64,000 nucleotides of DNA from Alistipes timonensis JC136 (GCF_900107675.1 NZ_FNRI01000013.1:1-64000); one strand, 5' to 3'. Positions 16,070 through 25,180 are shown, counted from the stretch's first letter. A program made the numbers and translations. The notes: generated from the sequence alone by a model not told the origin.

Positions 16070-16813
16070 ATGTTGAAGGTATTCGAACTCATAGGCCGCT
16101 ATTTCATACTGATGGGAAAGGTTTTTTCCCGTCCGGAGAAGGCGGCGATCTACCGCCGGCGCATCGTTTTCGAAATGGAGGCGCTGGGCGTCAACTCGAT
16201 CGGCCTGACGGCCATCATCTCGGTATTCATCGGCGCGGTCATCACGCTGCAAATGTGCATCAACCTCGATTCGCCGTTCATCCCCCGTTCGCTGGTGGGC
16301 TATGCCACGCGCGAGACGATGATTCTGGAATTTTCGTCGGCGGTCGTGGCGCTGATCCTCGCCGGCAAGGTCGGGTCGTCGATCGCTTCGGAGATCGGCA
16401 CGATGCGCATCACCGAGCAGATCGACGCACTGGAGATCATGGGCGTCAATTCGGCCTCGTACCTGATCCTTCCGAAGATCGTCGCCGCGATGCTCTTCTT
16501 TCCGTTCCTCACGATCCTTTCGATCCTGATCGGCATCCTCGGCGGGTGGATCATCGCCGCCGTCACGGGCATCATGATTCCGGCCGACTACGTCGACGGC
16601 CTGCTGATGGATTTCAAACCCTATTCGATCACCTATACGCTCATCAAAACAGTCGTCTTCGCCTATATCATCACCTCGATCTCGGCCTTCTACGGCTACA
16701 ACGCCCGGGGCAACTCGATGGAGGTCGGCGCGGCGTCGACGCGCGCCGTGGTGGCCAGCTGTGTGGTGATCCTGCTTTTCGACCTCATCCTTACGCAAGT
16801 CCTGCTTATATGA
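16070..16813 (+). CDS. mlaE: MlaE-family ABC transporter permease
   Basis: A 247-residue inner-membrane permease of the MlaE/YrbE family, which works in phospholipid transport between inner and outer membranes. It shows the family core GVNSIGLTAIISVFIGAVITLQ, the EIGTMRITEQIDALEIMGVNSASYLILPK coupling region (about 115-145), and about five membrane segments. I start at ATG 16070. Its TGA stop overlaps the ATG of the ATPase gene (ATGA). No MlaD (MCE) gene is seen in this window. Confidence 0.9.
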   Translation: MLKVFELIGRYFILMGKVFSRPEKAAIYRRRIVFEMEALGVNSIGLTAIISVFIGAVITLQMCINLDSPFIPRSLVGYATRETMILEFSSAVVALILAGKVGSSIASEIGTMRITEQIDALEIMGVNSASYLILPKIVAAMLFFPFLTILSILIGILGGWIIAAVTGIMIPADYVDGLLMDFKPYSITYTLIKTVVFAYIITSISAFYGYNARGNSMEVGAASTRAVVASCVVILLFDLILTQVLLI

Positions 16814-17565
16814 TACGTGCCGAACATATCGTCAAATCGTTCGACGGGCGCGTGGTGCTCGACGATATCTCGGTGGAATTCGAGACCGGGAAGACCAACC
16901 TCATCATCGGCCGCAGCGGCTCGGGAAAGACCGTGCTGCTGAAAACCCTCGTGGGGCTGCACGAACCCGATTCGGGCGACGTGTGGTACGACGACATCAA
17001 TTTCACGAAGCTCGGATTCCGCGACCGCAAGGCCATCCGCAAGGATATCGGCATGATCTTCCAGGGCGGGGCGCTGCTCGACTCGTCGACCGTCGAGGAG
17101 AATGTCCGGCTGCCGCTGGACCTCTTCACGTCGCAGAGCACGAAGGAGAAGATGGAGCGCGTGAATTTCTGCCTCCAGCGCGTGCGCCTCGAGGATGCCA
17201 ACCGCCTTTATCCGGCCGAGCTGTCGGGCGGTATGATCAAACGCGTGGCCATCGCCCGCGCCATCGTGATGAATCCCCGCTACCTTTTCTGCGACGAGCC
17301 CAACTCGGGCCTCGATCCCCAGACCTCGGTCGTCATCGACAACCTGATTCACGAGATCACGCAGGAGTACGGCATCACGACGATCATCAACACCCACGAC
17401 ATGAACTCGGTGATGGAGATCGGCGAGAAAATTGTATATATCCACGGCGGCCGCAAGTGGTGGGAGGGAACCAAGGACGATATCCTCCACGCCGACAACC
17501 GCGAACTCAACGATTTCGTCTTCGCTTCGGCCATGGCCAAGCGGGCCAAGCAGGTCGCGCAATAG
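16810..17565 (+). CDS. mlaF: MlaF-family ABC transporter ATP-binding protein
   Basis: A 251-residue ATPase partner of MlaE. Walker A IIGRSGSGKTVLLK is near residue 36, ABC signature LSGGMIKRVAIARAI near 139, Walker B YLFCDEPNSGLDP near 160, and the switch His in INTHDMNSV. The gene overlaps mlaE by 4 bases. The pair probably energises retrograde or anterograde glycerophospholipid traffic. Confidence 0.9.
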   Translation: MIRAEHIVKSFDGRVVLDDISVEFETGKTNLIIGRSGSGKTVLLKTLVGLHEPDSGDVWYDDINFTKLGFRDRKAIRKDIGMIFQGGALLDSSTVEENVRLPLDLFTSQSTKEKMERVNFCLQRVRLEDANRLYPAELSGGMIKRVAIARAIVMNPRYLFCDEPNSGLDPQTSVVIDNLIHEITQEYGITTIINTHDMNSVMEIGEKIVYIHGGRKWWEGTKDDILHADNRELNDFVFASAMAKRAKQVAQ

Positions 17566-17624
17566 GACGCAAAGGGAATGCGGCACAGGTACGTATGCGG
17601 TTCGTAAAAAAATTTAATTTTTTA

Positions 17625-17656
17625 TTTGCGTAAAATGTATAAAGTATGTACTTTTG
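17625..17656 (+). promoter_or_regulatory. Promoter of gap
   Basis: TTTG (17625-17628) and TACTTTTG (17649-17656) have 20-nt spacing, leaving a leader of about 45 nt before the ATG at 17708. Confidence 0.8.
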
Positions 17657-17707
17657 TGCTGTGAAAAAAATAACGAAATCTTTTATTAACAAATAATTCA
17701 AATTATT

Positions 17708-18724
17708 ATGGCAACTATTAAAATCGGTATCAACGGTTTCGGCCGTATCGGCCGTCTGGTGTTCCGTGCAGCCTGCACGAACGACAACATCGAAGTGGTG
17801 GGCATCAACGACCTGGTTCCCGTGGACTACATGGCTTACATGCTCAAATACGACACGATGCATGGTCGCTTCAACGGCACGGTGGATTTCAACGCCGAGA
17901 AGAGCCTGCTGATCGTAAACGGCAAGTCGATCCGCGTTACCGCCGAGAAGGACCCCGCAAACCTGAAATGGAACGAGGTAGGCGCCGAGTACGTCGTAGA
18001 GTCGACGGGTCTGTTCCTCACCAAGGAGAAGGCCGAGGCTCACATCGCAGCCGGTGCCAAGTACGTCGTTATGTCGGCTCCCTCGAAGGACGACACCCCG
18101 ATGTTCGTATGCGGCGTGAACACCGACACCTACAAGGGTCAGACGATCGTTTCGAACGCATCGTGCACCACGAACTGCCTTGCACCGATCGCCAAGGTCC
18201 TGAACGACAAGTTCGGCATCACCGACGGTCTGATGACCACCGTTCACTCGACCACCGCAACGCAGAAGACCGTCGACGGTCCCTCGATGAAGGACTGGCG
18301 CGGCGGCCGTGCCGCTTCGGGCAACATCATCCCCTCGTCGACCGGCGCTGCAAAGGCCGTAGGCAAGGTGATCCCCGAGCTGAACGGTAAGCTGACCGGT
18401 ATGTCGATGCGCGTTCCGACCCTCGACGTTTCGGTTGTCGACCTGACCGTGAACCTGGCCAAGCCCGCCAAGTACGACGAGATCTGCGCTGCCATGAAGG
18501 AGGCTTCGGAAGGCGAACTGAAAGGTATCCTGGGTTACACCGAGGAGGCTGTCGTTTCGTCGGACTTCCTGGGCGACGCCCGTACGTCGATCTTCGACAA
18601 GGCTGCCGGTATCGCACTGACCGACACCTTCGTAAAGGTCGTTTCGTGGTACGACAACGAGTGGGGATACTCGAACAAGGTCCTCATGCTCATCGAGAAG
18701 ATGGCCGCTTTCAACAACAAATAA
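17708..18724 (+). CDS. gap: Glyceraldehyde-3-phosphate dehydrogenase, type I
   Basis: This glycolytic enzyme (338 residues) converts glyceraldehyde 3-phosphate to 1,3-bisphosphoglycerate with NAD. The Rossmann start GINGFGRIGRLVFR is at residues 8-21. The catalytic Cys153 lies in SNASCTTNC, with its partner His180 in TTVHSTTATQ. The conserved C-terminal WYDNEWGYSNKV is present. Codon choice differs visibly from neighbours (many GGT/GTA/GCA in place of GGC/GTG/GCG), as expected of a very highly expressed gene. Strong promoter upstream and terminator downstream: a monocistronic unit. Confidence 0.97.
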   Translation: MATIKIGINGFGRIGRLVFRAACTNDNIEVVGINDLVPVDYMAYMLKYDTMHGRFNGTVDFNAEKSLLIVNGKSIRVTAEKDPANLKWNEVGAEYVVESTGLFLTKEKAEAHIAAGAKYVVMSAPSKDDTPMFVCGVNTDTYKGQTIVSNASCTTNCLAPIAKVLNDKFGITDGLMTTVHSTTATQKTVDGPSMKDWRGGRAASGNIIPSSTGAAKAVGKVIPELNGKLTGMSMRVPTLDVSVVDLTVNLAKPAKYDEICAAMKEASEGELKGILGYTEEAVVSSDFLGDARTSIFDKAAGIALTDTFVKVVSWYDNEWGYSNKVLMLIEKMAAFNNK

Positions 18725-18741
18725 TCGAAGCCATTCGACAG

Positions 18742-18772
18742 AAAAGGGACCCCGTCGGGGTCCCTTTCTTGT
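18742..18772. terminator. Terminator after gap
   Basis: The perfect hairpin AAAAGGGACCCCG/CGGGGTCCCTTT ends in TTCTTGTTTT. It lies between convergent genes. Confidence 0.85.
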
Positions 18773-18804
18773 TTTCGGGCGGATAGGCCGCGTCGGGCCG
18801 CCGT

Positions 18805-19209
18805 CTATTTTTTCGTTTCCACGCGCATCTCGACCGAGGCGCCCGACCATTGGTTGATCGTCCGCTTCTCGGTGCGCAGCAGGCGTCCGGCATAGGAGAT
18901 TCGCAGTTCGATCTCGAAAGGCCGTGTGGCGTCGATGTCGTTGCCGGCGGGCAGCGTGTGGGGGATGATATAGAGGTAGAGCAGCAGGTGGTCGCAGGCC
19001 ATGGTCTCCAGCACCGCGCTGCGGTCGGCAGGAACGTCGGCAGGGCGTTCGGTGAGGTTGGCCCCTGCGGGGGCGACGGCTGATTCCGCCGAGGCGAATC
19101 CGATGCGCTGGTCCGCGGCGTCGAAACAGCCGCACATCAGCGCCGCGTTATACCGCCACCACCCGTCGTAGCGGCTCGTGACTTCGATGGTGAATCCTTT
19201 TTTGTCCAT
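18805..19209 (-). CDS. Conserved hypothetical soluble protein
   Basis: A 134-residue protein with no signal peptide or membrane segment. It opens MDKKGFTIEVTSRYDGWWRYNAALMCGCF and has beta-rich patterning (DHLLLYLYIIPHTLPAGNDI, FEIELRISYAGRLLR), which suggests a small beta-sandwich. I do not recognise the family. It is monocistronic and convergent with gap. Confidence 0.55.
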   Translation of the reverse strand: MDKKGFTIEVTSRYDGWWRYNAALMCGCFDAADQRIGFASAESAVAPAGANLTERPADVPADRSAVLETMACDHLLLYLYIIPHTLPAGNDIDATRPFEIELRISYAGRLLRTEKRTINQWSGASVEMRVETKK

Positions 19210-19395
19210 AAATATAGTAAGGTACGAAAGCGCCGGATGGGTTCAAAACCATATTGTGTGCGGTTTTGCAAAACATTCCGACTGGTAAAAGTGTCGTTAC
19301 GACACCAAAGGTAGGAAAAAAGGCCGACGGATGCAAAACCATCCTGCGGCGGGCTCGCCGCAAAGCGTGCGGACGCGCTAAATCTCGCAGTTTTC

Positions 19396-19426
19396 TTTGC
19401 AAATGTCTTATTTTTTCGTAACTTTG
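19396..19426 (+). promoter_or_regulatory. Promoter of the yceD-rpmF-plsX-fabH cluster
   Basis: TTTG (19396-19399) and TAACTTTG (19419-19426) have 19-nt spacing, 18 bases before the ATG. Confidence 0.8.
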
Positions 19427-19444
19427 CGCACTAAATGTGCATAA

Positions 19445-20032
19445 ATGGGGGAAACTCAACGATATGCGATCCCTTATAAGGGGCTGAAGCCGGGCTGCCA
19501 CGAATTTCGGTTCGAGGTGGACGGATCGTTGTTTGAGGAGTACCAGAGCACGGAGATAAAGGACGGCCGCTGTGAAGTGACGGTCGGAGCCGACCGCTCG
19601 GAGAGCCGGATCGTGCTCGACGTGGCGATTACGGGTTATGTCATCGTGGAGTGCGACCGCTGTCTGGAAGATTGCCGGATACCCATCGATTTCGAGGGGC
19701 AGCTCGTGGTGAAATTCTCCGAGGAGGTGCACGAATACGACGGCGAGGTGATGTGGATGCTGCCGGGCGAGGACCAGGTGGACCTCAAACAGTACATCTA
19801 CGAGAGCATCGTACTGTCGCTGCCCTACCAGCGGGTGCATCCCGACGGGGCGTGCAATCCCGAAATGCTCGAACGTTTCCGCATCGTTTCGGACCAGGAG
19901 TTCGCTTCGATCGAGGCCCGGGCCGGAGGCGGGACAGAGCACAATGAGGGTGAATGGGCCAAACTGGCGGCTCTGCGCGAGCAGATGGAAGCCGACGAAG
20001 ATGAACCGGAAAAGCCCCGCGGTACGAAATAA
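19445..20032 (+). CDS. YceD/DUF177 family protein
   Basis: A 195-residue member of the DUF177 (YceD) family, linked in E. coli and plants to 23S rRNA accumulation. The paired motif VECDRCLEDCRIPIDFEGQLVVKFSEE (about 72-98) and the conserved DGxxxDLKQYIYESIVLSLPYQRVHP segment are diagnostic. It lies directly before rpmF, the standard arrangement for this family. Its C-terminus is acidic and probably disordered. Confidence 0.85.
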   Translation: MGETQRYAIPYKGLKPGCHEFRFEVDGSLFEEYQSTEIKDGRCEVTVGADRSESRIVLDVAITGYVIVECDRCLEDCRIPIDFEGQLVVKFSEEVHEYDGEVMWMLPGEDQVDLKQYIYESIVLSLPYQRVHPDGACNPEMLERFRIVSDQEFASIEARAGGGTEHNEGEWAKLAALREQMEADEDEPEKPRGTK

Positions 20033-20074
20033 CAAAAGCTAAAAATACGTTAAACTTATAATCTATACTGTAAA

Positions 20075-20260
20075 ATGGCACATCCTAAACACAAAGTCTC
20101 GTCGACGCGACGCGATAAGCGCAGAACCAACTACAAGGCTACCGTTCCGACGGTGGTTACCTGCTCGAACTGCGGTGCAGCCGTCCTGTACCACCGCGTA
20201 TGCCCCGAGTGCGGCTTCTATCGCGGAAAGCTGGCTATCGAGAAGAAGGCTGCCGAATAA
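20075..20260 (+). CDS. rpmF: Ribosomal protein L32
   Basis: A 61-residue basic protein of the large ribosomal subunit. It starts MAHPKHKVSSTRRDKRRTNYKA and keeps a zinc-ribbon with two Cys pairs (CSNCG near 33 and CPECG near 48). It sits between yceD and plsX, the classical order. A hairpin with a T-run follows at about 20275-20310. Confidence 0.95.
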   Translation: MAHPKHKVSSTRRDKRRTNYKATVPTVVTCSNCGAAVLYHRVCPECGFYRGKLAIEKKAAE

Positions 20261-20410
20261 TTTCGGCGCTCAGAAGAGTGCATCCCGCCGGGTTTGCCTC
20301 TTTTTTTTATGTAATGAACTCCCGTTTCACCCGGATAAGGCCGGGCGTCACATGGTCGTTGCCGTATGTGTGGGTGGCGGAGAGCGAGATAACAACCAAA
20401 TCGCACGAGT

Positions 20411-21358
20411 ATGATAAAGATTGGTGTAGACGCCATGGGCGGCGATTACGCTCCCGAAGCGACTGTGAAGGGCGCTATTCTGGCGCTCGAGAAGGTCGGG
20501 TCGGACAGCCGTATCGTGTTGTTCGGCGACGAGCGGAAAATTAACTCCGTGCTCTCTTCGGAAGGGTGTCCGGCCGACAGGTTCGACATCGTTGCCACTA
20601 CCGAGGTGATCGAGATGGGCGACCATCCGGCCAAGGCGTTTCAGGCCAAGGCCGATTCGAGCATTACGGTAGGCTTCGGCTACCTGGCCAAGGGCGCTGT
20701 CGACGGTTTTGCGAGCGCCGGGTCCACCGGGGCCATGATGGTCGGCTCGATGTATGCCGTCAAACCCATCGAAGGGGTCATCCGCCCCGCGATCTCATCG
20801 CTTATTCCCACGGTCACGGGGCATCCCGCGCTGTTGTTGGATGTGGGCCTGAACGTGGACTGCAAGCCCGAAGTGCTGGAGCAGTACGGACTGATCGGCT
20901 CGATTTACGCCGAGGCGGTGCTGGGCATTGAAAAACCGCGTGTCGCGGTGCTTAACATCGGCGAGGAGGAGACCAAAGGCAATGTCCAGACCAAAGCCGC
21001 TTACGAACTGCTGAAGGCCGACGGTCGCATCAATTTCGTGGGTAATATCGAAGCCTCGTACCTTTTCTCCGCGAAAGTAGCCGACGTGATCGTCTGCGAC
21101 GGATTCGTCGGCAACACGGTGCTGAAGATGGCCGAGGGGCTCTACCGTATCAACAAGGCGCTGGGGTGCAGCAATGCTTTCTGGGACGCCATGAATTACG
21201 AAAGCGTCGGCGGCACTCCCGTTCTGGGTGTCAACGCGCCTGTCGTCATCGGCCACGGATGCTCTTCGCCCGAGGCGATCAAAAGCATGATCCTTTCGAC
21301 CGGGCAGGTCATTCGGGCCGGCCTCACGGAGAAGTTGCAGCGTGCGTTCAAAAATTAA
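20411..21358 (+). CDS. plsX: Phosphate acyltransferase PlsX
   Basis: The 315-residue enzyme makes acyl-phosphate from acyl-ACP for phosphatidic acid synthesis. It starts MIKIGVDAMGGDYAP. The family blocks SAGSTGAMMVGSM, NIGEEETKGN, CDGFVGNTVLKMAEG and the GVNAPVVIGHGCSS segment are all present. It is followed after 30 bases by fabH, so phospholipid and fatty acid synthesis are co-regulated here. Confidence 0.95.
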   Translation: MIKIGVDAMGGDYAPEATVKGAILALEKVGSDSRIVLFGDERKINSVLSSEGCPADRFDIVATTEVIEMGDHPAKAFQAKADSSITVGFGYLAKGAVDGFASAGSTGAMMVGSMYAVKPIEGVIRPAISSLIPTVTGHPALLLDVGLNVDCKPEVLEQYGLIGSIYAEAVLGIEKPRVAVLNIGEEETKGNVQTKAAYELLKADGRINFVGNIEASYLFSAKVADVIVCDGFVGNTVLKMAEGLYRINKALGCSNAFWDAMNYESVGGTPVLGVNAPVVIGHGCSSPEAIKSMILSTGQVIRAGLTEKLQRAFKN

Positions 21359-21388
21359 TCCGAATTACGAATAGCAAAAGTTAAGTTA

Positions 21389-22393
21389 ATGGGTAAGATT
21401 ACAGCAGCGATAACGGGAGTGGGACAGTACCTTCCGGAGTATATCCTCACCAACGATGAGTTGAGCCAGATGGTCGACACCAACGATGAGTGGATCATGT
21501 CGCACACCGGTATCAAAACGCGCCACATCCTCAAAGGTGAAGGCGTCGGCAGTTCCTACATGGGAGCGCGTGCCGTCATCAACCTGCTCGACAAAACGGG
21601 CATCGACCCGATGTCGGTCGACGTGGTGATCTGCGCCACCGTGACCCCCGATATGTTCTTCCCCTCGACGGGTAACCTGATCGCAGACCAGGCCGGTTGC
21701 AAGAATGCCTTCGCGTTCGACGTTTCGGCTGCGTGCAGCGGATTCCTGTTCGCGCTGACGACGGGAGCCAAGTTCATCGAGGCCGGCACGAGCAAGCGGG
21801 TCATCGTCGTGGGCGCCGACAAGATGTCGTCGATCGTAGACTATACCGACCGTTCCACTTGTCCGCTCTTCGGCGACGCCGCAGCTGCCGTGCTGCTGGA
21901 GGCCAATGCCGATGGCTACGGCGTGATCGACTCGATCCTGCATTCCGACGGTTCGGGCGAGATGCAGCTCTACATGAAGGCGGGCGGTTCGCGCTACCCG
22001 GCTTCGGTCGAGACCGTGCAGAACAACTGGCATACCATCATGTGGGACGGACACGCCGTATTCAAGGCCGCCGTGTCGAAGATGTCCGACGTTTCGGTGG
22101 AGATGATGGAGCGTCACAACCTCAAGGGCGAGGATGTCCGTTTTCTGGTGCCCCACCAGGCCAACCTGCGCATCATCGACGCCACGGCGCGCCGCATGGG
22201 CATCACGCAGGACAAGTGCATGATCAACATCGACCGGAACGGCAACACCACGGCCGCTACGATCCCGACGTGTCTCTTCGACTACGAGAAGGAGCTTCGC
22301 AAGGGCGACAACCTGATTCTCGCAGCCTTCGGCGGCGGTTACACCTGGGGTGCGACCTATGTGAAGTGGGCTTACGACGGTGAGAAGGCGTAG
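21389..22393 (+). CDS. fabH: 3-oxoacyl-ACP synthase III
   Basis: This 334-residue condensing enzyme starts fatty acid synthesis from an acyl-CoA primer and malonyl-ACP. The catalytic triad is Cys116 (DVSAACSGF), His256 (VPHQANLRI) and Asn286 (DRNGNTTAA). The C-terminal GGGYTWGATYVKW is typical. It is the last gene of the yceD-rpmF-plsX-fabH cluster, and a terminator follows directly. Confidence 0.95.
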   Translation: MGKITAAITGVGQYLPEYILTNDELSQMVDTNDEWIMSHTGIKTRHILKGEGVGSSYMGARAVINLLDKTGIDPMSVDVVICATVTPDMFFPSTGNLIADQAGCKNAFAFDVSAACSGFLFALTTGAKFIEAGTSKRVIVVGADKMSSIVDYTDRSTCPLFGDAAAAVLLEANADGYGVIDSILHSDGSGEMQLYMKAGGSRYPASVETVQNNWHTIMWDGHAVFKAAVSKMSDVSVEMMERHNLKGEDVRFLVPHQANLRIIDATARRMGITQDKCMINIDRNGNTTAATIPTCLFDYEKELRKGDNLILAAFGGGYTWGATYVKWAYDGEKA

Positions 22394-22416
22394 CTTTCGG
22401 GCTGTAAATAGTTTTG

Positions 22417-22444
22417 CGGCGTCCTTCGGGACGCCGTTTTTTTT
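22417..22444 (+). terminator. Terminator after fabH
   Basis: The hairpin GGCGTCC-TTCG-GGACGCC with a stable TTCG loop is followed by eight T. Its T-run overlaps the -33 element of the next promoter. Confidence 0.88.
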
Positions 22445-22473
22445 GCCCTCCGGCCGGAAAATGGCTATATTTG
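22442..22473 (+). promoter_or_regulatory. Promoter of the two-component operon
   Basis: TTTG (22442-22445) and TATATTTG (22466-22473) have 20-nt spacing. The leader to the ATG at 22620 is about 140 nt and includes a hairpin repeat. Confidence 0.75.
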
Positions 22474-22527
22474 GCAGGGTGGGGAGCGCCGTTTCAGTTT
22501 CCTTTCGGATTCGGATGCTACCTTTCC

Positions 22528-22592
22528 CCCGGCTAAGAGCCGGGTTTTAGGGGGACGATGGCAGGTCGGCGGGTTGCGGACCCGGATTTGCG
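22528..22592 (+). repeat. Interspersed intergenic repeat, copy 2, in a regulatory leader
   Basis: The hairpin CCCGGCT-AAG-AGCCGGG (22528-22544) is followed by TTTTAGGGGGACGATGG and a GC-rich tail. It resembles 11629-11693 in order and wording. Here it sits inside the 5' leader of the response-regulator gene and could attenuate transcription. Confidence 0.5.
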
Positions 22593-22619
22593 CCCTGCCC
22601 GGAAAAAAAGAGATAGATT

Positions 22620-23297
22620 ATGAAAATACTGATTGTTGAAGACGAACCCTCCCTGCGGGAGATCATGGTCCGGACGCTGGTCCGCGAGCAATACGTCGTC
22701 GAGCAGGCCGCCGATTATGCCGCGGCCCTCGACAAGATCGCCGCATACGACTACGACTGCATCCTGCTGGACATCATGCTGCCCGGCGGCAGCGGCCTGC
22801 GGCTGCTCGAAGAGCTGAAGCAGCGGCGCAGCCGCGCCGGGGTCATCATCATCTCGGCCCGCGACTCGCTGGACGACAAGATCGAGGGATTGGAACTCGG
22901 GGCCGACGACTACCTGCCCAAGCCGTTCCACCTGGCCGAACTCAGCGCCCGCATCCGCAGCGTCCTGCGACGCCATCAGCGCGACGGGCACGAGAGCCTC
23001 GACGCCGGAAACGTGCATCTGTGGCCCGACAGCCGCCGCGTCGAGGTGGCGGGCCGCGAGGTGGAGCTGCTGCGCAAGGAGTACGACATCCTCCACTACT
23101 TCATGTCGCGGCCCAACCACACGGTCGACAAGACCGCGCTGGCCGAGGGGGTGTGGGGCGACCATATCGACCAGGCCGACAATTTCGATTTCGTCTATGC
23201 ACAGATGAAGAACCTGCGCCGCAAGCTCCACGATGCGGGTGCCGACATCGAGATACGCGCCGTCTACGGCTTCGGCTATAAACTCGTACAGCCATGA
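22620..23297 (+). CDS. OmpR/PhoB-family response regulator
   Basis: A 225-residue two-domain regulator. The receiver domain (1-120) has the acidic pair E7/D8, phosphoacceptor Asp51 (CILLDIMLPGG), switch Ser79 (IISAR) and Lys101 (YLPKPF). A winged-helix DNA-binding domain (about 128-225) ends VYGFGYKLV. It overlaps its kinase gene by 4 bases (ATGA). The PepSY-like periplasmic protein gene downstream suggests envelope or metal sensing. Confidence 0.92.
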   Translation: MKILIVEDEPSLREIMVRTLVREQYVVEQAADYAAALDKIAAYDYDCILLDIMLPGGSGLRLLEELKQRRSRAGVIIISARDSLDDKIEGLELGADDYLPKPFHLAELSARIRSVLRRHQRDGHESLDAGNVHLWPDSRRVEVAGREVELLRKEYDILHYFMSRPNHTVDKTALAEGVWGDHIDQADNFDFVYAQMKNLRRKLHDAGADIEIRAVYGFGYKLVQP

Positions 23298-24574
23298 AAC
23301 TGGTTTACCGCATTCTGCTGCACCTGTCGTGGGCTCTGTCGCTGCTGCTGGCGGCCTGGGCGGTGCTGTTTTACGTCACGATGATCGACGAGATCAACGA
23401 CGAGGTGGACGACTCCCTCGAAGCGCGCGCCGAGGTGATCCTGACACGGGTATTGGCGGGTCGGGAGCTTCCGGTGGCGGCCTCCGAGGGCAACAACGCC
23501 TATTTTCTCAACGAGGTGTCGGACGAATACGCCGCCGTGCAGCCGCGCGAGCGTTATTCCGACGAGGAGATTTTCATTCCCGAGCGGGACGACGAAGAGC
23601 CGGCCCGCGTGCTGCGCAAGGTGTTTCACGACCGCGACGGGAAGTGGTACGAGCTGACGGTGATGACGCCCACAATCGAAAAGGACGATCTCCGGGAGGC
23701 GATCCTCTACTGGATCGTCTGCCTCTACCTGTTCCTGCTGCTGCTGATCCTGCTCATTACGGTCGTGGTGCTGTACCGCACGATGCGGCCGCTGTATGCC
23801 CTGCTGCGGTGGCTGGACGGCTATACCGTGGGGGCGCGGAATCCGCCGCTGGCCATTGACACCTCCGTCACGGAGTTCCGGCGGCTGAACGATGCCGCGC
23901 GCCGCTATGCCGAGCGCGCCGAATCGACGTTCGAACGGCAGAAACAGTTTATCGGCAACGCCTCGCACGAGATGCAGACCCCGCTGGCGGTCTGCCGCAA
24001 CCGGCTCGAAATGCTGGTCGACGATGCGCAGACGCTCACGGAGGAGCAGCTGGGCGAGATCGCCAAGGTGCAGCGGACGCTGGATTACCTCGTGCGGCTC
24101 AACCGCTCGCTGCTGCTGCTGTCGAAGATCGACAACGGGCAGTTCCCCGAGGCCGAGGAGGTCGACATCAACGCGCTGGTGCGCCGCACGGCCGAGGACA
24201 TGGAGGAGATTTACGCTTACCGCGGCATGCGCTTCACACTCACGGACGAGGGGCCGCTGACGATGCGCATGAATCCCTCGCTGGCCGGAAGCGTGGTGGC
24301 GAACCTCGTGAAGAATGCCTTCGTCCACGGCGACGCCGGCGGGGAGATCGCGGTCACGGTGGCGCCGCGCAGGCTCACGGTTGCGAACAGCGGTGCGGGC
24401 GGTCCGCTCGATGCCGGGCATATCTTCGACCGCTTCTACCAGGGCGCGAAGAAGGAGGGTTCGACGGGGCTGGGCCTCGCGGTGGTTGATGCCGTGTGCC
24501 GCCTCTACGGGTTGAAGGTCGCTTACTCCTATATAAACGGGCGGCATTGCTTCACGGTGGAGTTTCCGGCGTGA
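23294..24574 (+). CDS. Sensor histidine kinase
   Basis: A 426-residue membrane kinase partner of the preceding regulator. TM1 is about residues 11-30, followed by a periplasmic domain (31-136), TM2 (137-160) and a short linker. The dimerisation/His box holds His225 in FIGNASHEMQTPLAVCRNRLEML. The ATPase domain has an N box (NLVKNAFVHG), F box and G2 box (STGLGLAVVDAV). The stimulus is unknown. Confidence 0.92.
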   Translation: MKLVYRILLHLSWALSLLLAAWAVLFYVTMIDEINDEVDDSLEARAEVILTRVLAGRELPVAASEGNNAYFLNEVSDEYAAVQPRERYSDEEIFIPERDDEEPARVLRKVFHDRDGKWYELTVMTPTIEKDDLREAILYWIVCLYLFLLLLILLITVVVLYRTMRPLYALLRWLDGYTVGARNPPLAIDTSVTEFRRLNDAARRYAERAESTFERQKQFIGNASHEMQTPLAVCRNRLEMLVDDAQTLTEEQLGEIAKVQRTLDYLVRLNRSLLLLSKIDNGQFPEAEEVDINALVRRTAEDMEEIYAYRGMRFTLTDEGPLTMRMNPSLAGSVVANLVKNAFVHGDAGGEIAVTVAPRRLTVANSGAGGPLDAGHIFDRFYQGAKKEGSTGLGLAVVDAVCRLYGLKVAYSYINGRHCFTVEFPA

Positions 24575-24608
24575 TTTTTTCGATTTTTTCGATTTTTTCG
24601 CTTTTTTC
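24573..24608 (+). repeat. Short tandem repeat of a 9-base T-rich unit
   Basis: Directly after the kinase stop, the unit ATTTTTTCG is repeated about three times with a fourth divergent copy. It may serve as a T-rich termination region and could vary in copy number by slippage. Confidence 0.6.
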
Positions 24609-24680
24609 AGATTCGTTTCAGTTTCAGGCCGCAACTTTGCAGTAGAAAATCCGATTAAACCTGTAAAAACAAAAACGATT

Positions 24681-25124
24681 ATGAAAAAGCTCACGATTAT
24701 CTTCGCTTCCCTGGCCCTCATGGCCTCTTCTGTCTCCGCTTTCGCCGGTAACGACCGCATCATCACCGTCGCCGAACTCCCGGCCGCTTCGCAGCAGTTC
24801 ATCAAAGCCCACTTCGCGGGCGTCGAGGTCTCCTACGCCAAGGTCGACGAGGAGATGTTCGACAAGGACTACAAGGTGGTCTTCGTCAACGGCTCGAAGG
24901 TCGAGTTCGCCAAGAACGGCCAGTGGACGGATGTCGACTGCAAGTACGGCGAGGTTCCCGCGGCCATCGTTCCGCAGCAGATCCGCGACCATGTGGCCAG
25001 GAACTTCGCAGGCCGCAAGATCGTCTCGATCGACCGCGACAAGCGCGGCTACGAGGTGAAGCTCGACAACGGCCTCGAACTGAAATTCGACCCGAAATTC
25101 CGCCTGGTCGAGATTGACGACTGA
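24681..25124 (+). CDS. PepSY-like periplasmic protein
   Basis: A 147-residue exported protein with a signal peptide (MKKLTIIFASLALMASSVSAFA, about 1-22). Two tandem PepSY-like repeats follow (about 25-80 and 90-147: ...YKVVFVNGSKVEFAKNGQWTDVDCK... and ...YEVKLDNGLELKFDPKFRLVEID). This is the putative beta-lactamase-inhibitor-like PepSY (DUF2874) type, common beside two-component systems in Bacteroidota. It is a probable target or accessory of the upstream kinase. Confidence 0.8.
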   Translation: MKKLTIIFASLALMASSVSAFAGNDRIITVAELPAASQQFIKAHFAGVEVSYAKVDEEMFDKDYKVVFVNGSKVEFAKNGQWTDVDCKYGEVPAAIVPQQIRDHVARNFAGRKIVSIDRDKRGYEVKLDNGLELKFDPKFRLVEIDD

Positions 25125-25147
25125 TCCGCATTCTGCTGATAACCACC

Positions 25148-25180
25148 GACGGCGCCCGGATGAAATCCCGGGCGCCGTCC
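25148..25180 (+). terminator. Terminator after the PepSY-like gene
   Basis: Hairpin GACGGCGCCCGG/CCGGGCGCCGTC with an 8-base loop, followed by CTATTTAT. Confidence 0.75.
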
